Shown here in pieces: positions 57,470 through 64,000 of a stretch of DNA of 64,000 nt; positions within the stretch are counted from its first letter, which is position 1, and every line of letters starts with the position of its first letter. The stretch is from Pseudomonadota bacterium. Its GTDB lineage: Bacteria; Desulfobacterota; Desulfobulbia; Desulfobulbales; SURF-16. The translations under genes were made by a program, and so were the position numbers. Location of the stretch: the NCBI GenBank assembly GCA_018897105.1, contig JAHILF010000058.1, forward strand, positions 1-64,000. Direction: 5' to 3'. The notes below the pieces were generated by a model. The model made no database searches. It was given only the letters and a program-made list of their open reading frames with translations, and was not told the DNA's origin.

Positions 57470-59572
57470 ATGAAAAAAAACAACTCCATCCTCCTGGCCA
57501 TCCACACCCTGAGCTATCAGGGCGGGAAAATACTGGGCAGCAGGTGGCTTCCCCTTATTGATGCCGTCCGGCAGTCACTGGCTAAATCAGGATTTGAACA
57601 GCCTGAGAGCAGTGACGAACTGCTGCTCTTCATCTTTCCCAATCCTTTCCTGGCCATTATCTCCCTGCTTGAGGGTCTGGAGTCGGCCAAGGCGGAGCAT
57701 GGCTGGCAGGAAAGCCATGGCGCCCTGCCGGTGCAGACGGTTATCCACCTCATTGAAGTAGAAGACACCCTGCCCCAAATCCAGCAAACCTCTGCCAGCG
57801 AGTGGGATATGCTGCAGCAAGAGACCATCTATATAACCCGTCCTCTGATGCGAAACTGGAAGGAGCTCACAGCCGGACGTGATCTTCCGGAACACAGATT
57901 TGCAGATGAAGGCGGCGGCTTTTTCCAGATGGTTATCACCGGCAAGGCCAAGCTGCGCAAGGTGGAACTTTTCGCCTACCGCAGTTTGCCAGTGCACGGC
58001 AAACTCAAGGAATGCTTTTACTGCGGCATGACCAGCCATACTCCGGCAAATTGCCCCAGCAAGTTCATCCGTATGAAAGTTAAGGGGATGGATCAGGTCG
58101 GCTACCTGCCCTTTGAAGAACTGAACTCCCTCTATAAAAAAATATTCCCTGATTATTCCGCCTGCAGCAACAAGTGCGCGGCAGGCATCAAACCGGCCCA
58201 GCTCAGACAGGATAAGGAACTGCTGATTTTTGTCGCCTATCTTGACCTCAACCGTATGTATCAGCTGCGCTTTCTGGCCAACACCGCCTTCTGTCTCAAC
58301 ACCAAGTGGGAGGGACAGGACAGCACGGACAAAATCAACATTGACAGCCGCAATCTCCATTTAGGTCTTGACTGTCTGCGGGTCGGTCAGTACGCCCAGA
58401 CAGAGGAACTGCTCACCCGGGAAAGCAAAAAGAGGGAAGGAAAACAGTTTTATGCCACCGTGGGCCTGGCCTTCTGGGCCCTGGAACTGGGGCGGGCCAA
58501 GGATATGGGCCATTACCTGGAAAGGGCGAAAAACATCGCCTCCCAGGAAAAAGAGCGCATCTACAGTCATCTGCTGCTTTCCCGCTACTATGAACTGCAT
58601 AATGATTTCTGGAAGGCAAAAGAGGCAGCCAACCAGGCCATCAAAATCAATGCCGACGCCTTGGAGTGCCAGTACCGCAAAATACAGCACAATGTCCGCT
58701 ACGGTTTTGATGAAGGGGACCTCAAACGACTGCGCATCCTCATGCTGGGACAGAAAGAAATTTTCATGACCGCTCTCATAGACCCGCAGCTGTTGCCGGT
58801 GCAGGGGCTGGTCAATGATCTCGCCATTGAACAGATGCAGTATCAGCGGCAGGAAGCGGCAAAGAACATGGCCATGGCCGAAACCGAATCCGCCGAACTC
58901 AGATACTGGTTTGACGAACAGGATCCCTTTATTGAAGAAAACAGCAGGGCGATGAACGAGTTGCGCAAGCAGTATCAGAAGGAGACTTATTATGATTTGC
59001 TTGACGTTCTGGAACAGGCAAAAGGCCACGCCTACGGCTGTCAGCGGATACGAAAAACCAAAATCGAAGAATTTGAGGCAAGAAAAAAGGAACTCGAAAA
59101 CAAACTCAAACAATACCAGGACTTCTGGCAGGATTATGCATACAAAAACTTCTTTAACGCCTTCCAGCAGTCGCTTCTCTCGATCATCAATGCACTCCAT
59201 GAGTCCCTGGGCCTGATTGCCAGGCAGCAGGGCCAGGAGTACCGGGCAGCCGTCAATCTGCTTGATCAGGTGGAAGTTTCCCTCTCTTCCCTGCAGGAAA
59301 TGCGGGACAAAATGATCTGGATCAGACTGCTGTTAAACGGGGTGAAAATCTTTGTCAAAAAGCTGATATTTGCCGAACTTTCAGTGCTTGCTGCGGGTTT
59401 TATTGTTTTCATGGCATTGCCCATGCTGCTGAGCAACACCTCCTATGTGTCACTGTACAACATTCTCAGTGATCCGCTCCTGCAGAAAAAAAGCTGGCTG
59501 ATCTCGGCTTTCTTCCTGGCCCCTTTCCTGGCAATAATCTGGACGGTCTGGCAGATGAAGGACGAGAGCTGA
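57470..59572 (+). CDS. Membrane protein with CCHC zinc knuckle, function unknown
   Basis: The 700-aa protein has no family I recognise. The N-terminus (about 1-110) recalls a class III nucleotide-cyclase fold (LLLFIFPNPFLAIISLLEGLE, QTVIHLI) but lacks an evident active site. Residues 182-195 read CFYCGMTSHTPANC: C182-X2-C185-X4-H190-X4-C195, the exact retroviral zinc-knuckle pattern. Residues about 300-430 look like TPR-type helical repeats, followed by a long coiled coil (about 500-570). Two membrane segments lie near the C-terminus (about 634-655 and 677-695), leaving a short cytoplasmic tail. It lies 12 bases after the response regulator, so it may be the target or partner of its TPRs. Zinc and nucleic-acid binding are inferred from the motif. 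Confidence 0.85.
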   Translation: MKKNNSILLAIHTLSYQGGKILGSRWLPLIDAVRQSLAKSGFEQPESSDELLLFIFPNPFLAIISLLEGLESAKAEHGWQESHGALPVQTVIHLIEVEDTLPQIQQTSASEWDMLQQETIYITRPLMRNWKELTAGRDLPEHRFADEGGGFFQMVITGKAKLRKVELFAYRSLPVHGKLKECFYCGMTSHTPANCPSKFIRMKVKGMDQVGYLPFEELNSLYKKIFPDYSACSNKCAAGIKPAQLRQDKELLIFVAYLDLNRMYQLRFLANTAFCLNTKWEGQDSTDKINIDSRNLHLGLDCLRVGQYAQTEELLTRESKKREGKQFYATVGLAFWALELGRAKDMGHYLERAKNIASQEKERIYSHLLLSRYYELHNDFWKAKEAANQAIKINADALECQYRKIQHNVRYGFDEGDLKRLRILMLGQKEIFMTALIDPQLLPVQGLVNDLAIEQMQYQRQEAAKNMAMAETESAELRYWFDEQDPFIEENSRAMNELRKQYQKETYYDLLDVLEQAKGHAYGCQRIRKTKIEEFEARKKELENKLKQYQDFWQDYAYKNFFNAFQQSLLSIINALHESLGLIARQQGQEYRAAVNLLDQVEVSLSSLQEMRDKMIWIRLLLNGVKIFVKKLIFAELSVLAAGFIVFMALPMLLSNTSYVSLYNILSDPLLQKKSWLISAFFLAPFLAIIWTVWQMKDES

Positions 59573-59592
59573 CTTGGAGTGAGAAGTAAGGA

Positions 59593-59616
59593 GTAGGGGC
59601 GGTTCGCGAACCGCCC
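59593..59616. repeat. Single REP-like palindrome with GTAG head
   Basis: GTAG is followed by GGGCGGTTCGCGAACCGCCC, a perfect 20-base palindrome. It lies in the gap after the zinc-knuckle gene, next to a GTGAGAAGTAAGGAG repeat. It differs from the REP arms at 34860 and 41639. Confidence 0.75.
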
Positions 59617-59648
59617 TGAGTCTTGAGCCACCACCCATCAGCCATGAG

Positions 59649-60701
59649 CTATGCGCCATCACCAACCACCCTGTTTCTGCCCTGCTGCTTGGCCTTGTAT
59701 AAACGCTTATCAGCAAGCTCCAACAGGTCGGTCATATTCAGGGAATCCAATTCGCCGGCCGAAGCCACGCCGATGGAGATGGTGATGGAAATTTTTTCAC
59801 CCTGATAATTAAAATGGTGGTCGGCGATCTTTAACCGCAGGCGCTCGGCAAAATCCTGCCCGCTTTTCACCGCACCCTGGCAGATGCCGTAAAATTCCTC
59901 GCCGCCATACCGGCCCACGTCATCCTCTTTGCGTTTGGTGGCGAGCATGACCGAGGCCAATTCCTCCAGAATGAAATCACCGGCCAGATGGCCATGGATA
60001 TCGTTGACCGATTTAAAAAAATCGATATCGATCATGAGAAAGGAAAAATCCTTGATGTGGCCCCGCTCGCGCTCGCCGATCTTTACCTCCAGAATCCGCT
60101 CCATGATCTTTCTCTGGGGCAGGCCGGTCAGTTCGTCAAAATAGCCGATCTTTTCCAGCAGATCCTTCTGTTCCATCTCCTTGGTGACATCGGTGAGGCA
60201 GCCCAGGGAAAGAGAGATTTTATCCCGGGGAAATGTCTCGATGAGACCCTGATCCTTGAGCCAGATGACCCTGCCGCCGGGCAGGCCGACCTGGTACACC
60301 GCCTCCACCTGCCCTGTTTTCTTGACCTCTTCCCGCAGGTCGATCCTCTTGCCTGACAGCTGCTGCCGGGTGAGAATTTCTTCTTCGACATCATAGCCTG
60401 CCGGGTCCGTGTAGCGATAAACCCGCCGGTCGAGGATGGCTTCCCGGAACACCCTGGAAACATTGATACTGGTACAGCCAAACAGTTCTATGAACCGCTT
60501 TCCCGTGTATTCATACCAGATGATGTTTTCGCCTTCATTCCAGGCGGCCAGATAGGGCATGAGCGGATAGCCGCACTTTTCGAGGTTCTCGGAGGCGCAA
60601 ATAATCGACTGGACCCTTTCCTTGATGGCGTCACTGAAATTGCCGAAAAGAATCCTGCCCACGTAATTCGCTGGTGCTTTCTGCACAGTTCTCTGTTTCA
60701 T
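59649..60701 (-). CDS. Diguanylate cyclase with PAS-like sensor
   Basis: Makes cyclic di-GMP. The 350-aa product has a PAS-like region (about 110-175, with WLKDQGLIE and TDVTKEMEQ), then a GGDEF domain: DELTGLPQRKIM, IDIDFFKSVNDIHGHLAGD, active-site GGEEF, and the inhibitory site RKED five residues before it. It should be active and feedback-inhibited. It is cytoplasmic. It faces the zinc-knuckle gene; a link between the two is only positional. Confidence 0.9.
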   Translation of the reverse strand: MKQRTVQKAPANYVGRILFGNFSDAIKERVQSIICASENLEKCGYPLMPYLAAWNEGENIIWYEYTGKRFIELFGCTSINVSRVFREAILDRRVYRYTDPAGYDVEEEILTRQQLSGKRIDLREEVKKTGQVEAVYQVGLPGGRVIWLKDQGLIETFPRDKISLSLGCLTDVTKEMEQKDLLEKIGYFDELTGLPQRKIMERILEVKIGERERGHIKDFSFLMIDIDFFKSVNDIHGHLAGDFILEELASVMLATKRKEDDVGRYGGEEFYGICQGAVKSGQDFAERLRLKIADHHFNYQGEKISITISIGVASAGELDSLNMTDLLELADKRLYKAKQQGRNRVVGDGA

Positions 60702-60956
60702 GGCTTGGCAAACTTGCTCGCGTAAATAGCAAAAATTAAAACGGAAAACAGTCCCGCTGCAACCCGTCAGGCAACGGGTTCCAGCCCTTTGTTAAGGAAT
60801 AATACGACAAAATGTATCGAAAAGATAATGATTTATTAACTGTTTCAGTATGTGTATACTGTTTCATGCGTGCTGTTCCATATTGTTCAGTTGCTGTAAT
60901 CAGTCATTGCCTCTCACAGGCACCCTGTGCGTAAACCCCACATCAAGGAAAGAGTA

Positions 60957-62390
60957 ATGAAAATTTTCCCTCTCACCACTGCGCTGTTACTCCTGCTTGC
61001 CTTGCCTGCGCTGGCCAGTAGCGGCGCAACCGGCGACAGTGCCGCAATTGACATAACCACTCTTGCCGCAAGCGGTATGGGTTATTTCTCCATATTTCTT
61101 TTCGTCGGGGCCTATATCCTGGTCATCTTTGAAGAGCAACTCCATTTACGCAAAAGCAAACCCGTGCTGCTGGCTGCCGGCATCATCTGGGTGCTGGTTG
61201 CCCTCACCTTTGCAGGCCTTGGCGATAAAACCCATGCCGGAGAGGCCATCAGACATAATCTGCTCGAATACGCCGAGCTTTTTCTCTTTCTCCTGGCAGC
61301 CATGACCTACATCAACTCCATGGATGAACGTCACGTTTTCCAAGCCCTGCGCACCTGGCTGATCAACCGCGGTTTTTCCCTGCGGATCATTTTCTGGGTG
61401 ACCGGACTGCTGGCCTTTTTCATATCGCCGGTGGCCGACAACCTGACCACCGCCCTGCTCATGGGCGCGGTGGCCATGGCCGTGGGCGGCAACAATAAAA
61501 AATTCATCGTGCTGGCCTGCATCAACATCGTGGTGGCAGCCAATGCCGGCGGCGCCTTTTCACCCTTTGGCGATATCACCACCCTCATGGTCTGGCAAAA
61601 AGGCAAAGTGGAATTCATTGAATTTTTCGCCATCTTTCTGCCCTCGGTGGTCAACTGGCTGGTGCCGGCCCTGGCCATGAATTTCGCTCTGGGCAAGGAA
61701 CCGCCCCAGAAGATGGAAATCAACTTCCGGATGAAGCTCGGCGCCAAAAGAATCATGCTGCTCTTTCTGCTCACCATTGCCACGGCCGTCTGTTTTCACA
61801 ACTTTCTCCACCTGCCTCCGGCGGCGGGCATGATGCTTGGCCTGGCCTATTTGGGCTTTTTTTCCTATTACCTGAAAAAAAAGGAACAGCGCCTCTACGA
61901 TGTGGATGACAATCCTCTGGGGCTGCAGACCGACCACCGGAAACCCATTTATTTTGATCTCTTCAAGAAGGTGGCCAGGGCGGAATGGGATACCCTGCTT
62001 TTTTTCTACGGCGTGATTCTCTGTGTGGGGGGATTATCGCAGTTTGGTTATATGGCCCTGCTGTCCAATTTTCTGTATCTGGATCTTGGCGCCACCACCG
62101 CCAACGTGGTGGTGGGCATCCTGTCGGCGGTGCTCGATAATATTCCGGTGATGTTTGCCGTGCTCACCATGGACCCGGCCATGTCCCACGGCCAGTGGCT
62201 GCTGGTCACCCTGACCGCCGGGGTCGGCGGCAGCCTGCTTTCCATCGGTTCGGCCGCCGGGGTGGCCCTCATGGGCGCGGCCCGGGGCACGTACACCTTC
62301 GCCGCTCACCTGAAGTGGACCCCGGTCATCGCCCTGGGCTACGCCGCCAGCATCTGGATGCATCTGTTCATCAACAGCCGGCTGATGTAG
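60957..62390 (+). CDS. nhaD: Na+/H+ antiporter NhaD
   Basis: The 477-aa protein has a signal-like N-terminus (LLLLLALPALA) and about 12 hydrophobic segments. Family motifs are SPVADNLTTALLMGAVAMAVGG, AANAGGAFSPFGDITTLMVW and SAVLDNIPVMFAVLTM. It expels Na+ in exchange for protons, important in saline anaerobic habitats. The ATG at 60957 follows AAGGAAAGAGTA; an upstream frame start at 60927 is unnecessary. Confidence 0.92.
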   Translation: MKIFPLTTALLLLLALPALASSGATGDSAAIDITTLAASGMGYFSIFLFVGAYILVIFEEQLHLRKSKPVLLAAGIIWVLVALTFAGLGDKTHAGEAIRHNLLEYAELFLFLLAAMTYINSMDERHVFQALRTWLINRGFSLRIIFWVTGLLAFFISPVADNLTTALLMGAVAMAVGGNNKKFIVLACINIVVAANAGGAFSPFGDITTLMVWQKGKVEFIEFFAIFLPSVVNWLVPALAMNFALGKEPPQKMEINFRMKLGAKRIMLLFLLTIATAVCFHNFLHLPPAAGMMLGLAYLGFFSYYLKKKEQRLYDVDDNPLGLQTDHRKPIYFDLFKKVARAEWDTLLFFYGVILCVGGLSQFGYMALLSNFLYLDLGATTANVVVGILSAVLDNIPVMFAVLTMDPAMSHGQWLLVTLTAGVGGSLLSIGSAAGVALMGAARGTYTFAAHLKWTPVIALGYAASIWMHLFINSRLM

Positions 62391-62594
62391 AGAGTTATTA
62401 AATAATCACGGCATTACACCCTGTTTTCCACTTCCAGGCCGGACACGCTGTTAAACTCACGGAGATTATTGGTCACCTGGGCGGATTATGATAACAGCGA
62501 AGGAAGAGAGGCTTGCCGGCAAAAGAAATAAAAAGTTTGTTTTGATCCCCTGTCCCGTTGTACCCTGTTATGTACATAAAAAAAGGGAGGGTAC

Positions 62595-63740
62595 ATGGGA
62601 ACAAACAATACTTTTTTTCTTGAGGTTATCGAATGGCTTGATGCAACCGGCGAGCAGATGCTTTGCCGCATACCGGAAGCCGGATCAGGCGAAATCAAAT
62701 TAGGCGCCCAGCTCATCGTGCGGGAAAGTCAGGCCGCGGTCCTTTTCTACAAGGGCAAGGCCTGTGATCCATTCGGACCGGGGCGTCACACCCTCACCAC
62801 CGGCAATATACCCCTGCTGACCAAAATACTGGCCATACCCTGGGGGATGACCAGTCCTTTGCGCGCTGAGGTTTATTTTGCCAATCTCAAGGTCTTTACC
62901 AATCTCAAATGGGGAACCAAAAACCCGGTGGCCTTTCGGGATAATGAGCTGGGGCTGGTGCGACTGCGGGCTCACGGGGTCTTTAATATCCGCATTATTC
63001 AGCCCGTTCTCTTTATCAACACCATGGCCGGCACCATGGGAAAATTTACCACGGTGGAAGTTGAGGAATATCTCACGCAGGTTATTGTTTCCCGGTTTAA
63101 CGATTATCTTGGTGAAGAGCTTGATACCCTGCTCAACCTGCCCGGACGCTTTGATGAATTGGCCGGTGGCCTGAAAAAACGGCTGACAAAGGACTTTTCC
63201 CGCTTCGGCCTGGAGCTTGACGCCCTCTTTATCACCTCCATCACTCCACCGGCTGAGGTGCAAGGGGCAATCGACGACAGAAGCCGGTTGTCGGTAATCC
63301 AGGACATGGATAAATTTGTCACCATGAAGGCGGCCATGGCCATGGAAAAGGCAGCCGGGTCCGGTGGCGAAGCCGGTGCCGGTCTTGGCCTCGGCATGGG
63401 CATGATGATGCCCGCCATGTTTGGCGGATTCCGTCAGCAGTCCTTTCCACCCAACTCCCCTGTTGCCGGCGCCGCGTCTCCATCACCCGCGGTGCGCTGT
63501 GCCGACTGCCAGAACAGCATTCCCGCTGATGCGCGTTTCTGCCCTTATTGCGGGCATCAGCAGGTCATCATGGCCCAATGCGCCAACTGCGGCAAAAATA
63601 TGGCGCCCAACGCCCGCTTCTGCCCCCGTTGCGGCCACCCGGCAAACGAGAAGCCAACGGCATTGATATGTCCTGGATGTCAGACGGAAAATCTGCCCCA
63701 GGCAACATTTTGTAACCAGTGTGGTAGCAGGCTGACATGA
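62595..63740 (+). CDS. SPFH-domain protein with three zinc ribbons (YdjI-like)
   Basis: The 381-aa product has an SPFH/band-7 region (about 30-240, ending in ITPPAEVQGAIDDRSR), a Met/Gly-rich linker (GLGLGMGMMMPAMFGG), and three C-terminal zinc ribbons: CADC...CPYCG, CANC...CPRCG and CPGC...CNQCG. This resembles Bacillus YdjI, called virion core protein-like. GGGAGGGTAC precedes the ATG. The next gene starts 1 base after the stop and also begins with a zinc ribbon, so the two probably act together. Role unknown. Confidence 0.85.
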   Translation: MGTNNTFFLEVIEWLDATGEQMLCRIPEAGSGEIKLGAQLIVRESQAAVLFYKGKACDPFGPGRHTLTTGNIPLLTKILAIPWGMTSPLRAEVYFANLKVFTNLKWGTKNPVAFRDNELGLVRLRAHGVFNIRIIQPVLFINTMAGTMGKFTTVEVEEYLTQVIVSRFNDYLGEELDTLLNLPGRFDELAGGLKKRLTKDFSRFGLELDALFITSITPPAEVQGAIDDRSRLSVIQDMDKFVTMKAAMAMEKAAGSGGEAGAGLGLGMGMMMPAMFGGFRQQSFPPNSPVAGAASPSPAVRCADCQNSIPADARFCPYCGHQQVIMAQCANCGKNMAPNARFCPRCGHPANEKPTALICPGCQTENLPQATFCNQCGSRLT

Positions 63741-63741
63741 T

Positions 63742-64000
63742 ATGGACCTTTCCGTTGAACAAGGGTGCCCTCAATGCGGGGCGCCGGTCAGCGTTGCCGA
63801 GTCCGACAATTTTTTTGTCTGCCCCTTCTGCAAAGTCAACAATTACATAGTCAACCCGGCCGGGGCACGGTATGCCCTTTCCTGCGGCAACAACCTTGAG
63901 CAGGAAAGGGGTGATCTTTACTTTATTCCTTATATTCGTTTCAGGGGGTCCGTTTTTCTGGTAAGCGGCAGAGAGGTCAGCCATCGCATCGTTGATACCA
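63742..64000 (+). CDS. Zinc-ribbon protein, partial (cut by window edge)
   Basis: The first 86 residues are visible, starting MDLSVEQGCPQCGAPVSV. CPQC and CPFC form a TFIIB-type zinc ribbon. The remainder continues beyond 64000. The ATG is one base after the SPFH stop, so translation is probably coupled. Possibly a YdjI-cluster partner; function unknown. Confidence 0.8.
   Translation, partial: MDLSVEQGCPQCGAPVSVAESDNFFVCPFCKVNNYIVNPAGARYALSCGNNLEQERGDLYFIPYIRFRGSVFLVSGREVSHRIVDT

Overview
The window is a 64 kb stretch of a Gram-negative chromosome. It carries no rRNA, tRNA or CRISPR array that I can recognise. The gene families point to a Desulfobacterota (former Deltaproteobacteria, Desulfobulbaceae-like) anaerobe: a CooT nickel-binding protein, a free-standing HdrD/DsrK-type iron-sulfur protein, NhaD, type IV pilus genes, a PilZ-free GGDEF protein and a dnaG-rpoD-dprA-topA cluster. 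That assignment is inference from gene content only. The first 11 kb look AT-richer than the GC-rich middle.

Layout. 1-527: the 5' part of a probable group II intron on the minus strand, starting right behind the terminator of the pilus operon. 604-7287 (minus): pilM-pilN-pilO-pilP, then an AMIN/STN/TPR protein, then a lipoprotein secretin; PilQ appears split in two. 7913-10865 (plus): lepB, pyrB, pyrC. 10939-18307 (minus): a lone FlgC-like protein and the information-processing run dnaG-rpoD-dprA-topA. 18645-22427 (plus): an unknown protein, a calcium/sodium antiporter with an apparent internal deletion, and an aldolase/dehydrogenase fusion. 22471-32270: acylphosphatase, ligA, a tautomerase, birA, panE, an OB-fold lipoprotein, clpA-clpS and holA. 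32426-38046: DNA repair genes (nfo, and an endonuclease III-exonuclease III fusion), a porin, a YafD-like phosphoesterase and a broken four-helix-bundle gene interrupted by a 100-bp element. 38072-47167: a DUF255 protein, a pentapeptide lipoprotein, nadB, a HAD phosphatase, cooT with a histidine-rich partner, a CoA-binding protein and an iron-sulfur protein. 47459-54721 (plus): hisS, aspS, guaB, guaA and a NYN-nuclease/cold-shock protein. 55008-59572 (plus): a three-gene signalling cluster (histidine kinase, response regulator with TPRs, and a 700-aa membrane protein with a retroviral-type CCHC zinc knuckle). 59649-64000: a diguanylate cyclase, nhaD, an SPFH protein with three zinc ribbons and the start of a second zinc-ribbon gene.

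Most of the window is housekeeping. The parts most worth a second look are the zinc-knuckle signalling cluster, the Nth-Xth fusion with a retained internal ribosome binding site, the small transposed element that broke one gene and whose second copy forms the leader of the histidine kinase gene, the split pilus secretin, and the antiporter that lacks one of its two signature motifs. Several intergenic gaps carry repeats: inverted REP pairs with GTAG heads and short GAAGTCAGGAGTCAG-like heptamer runs.
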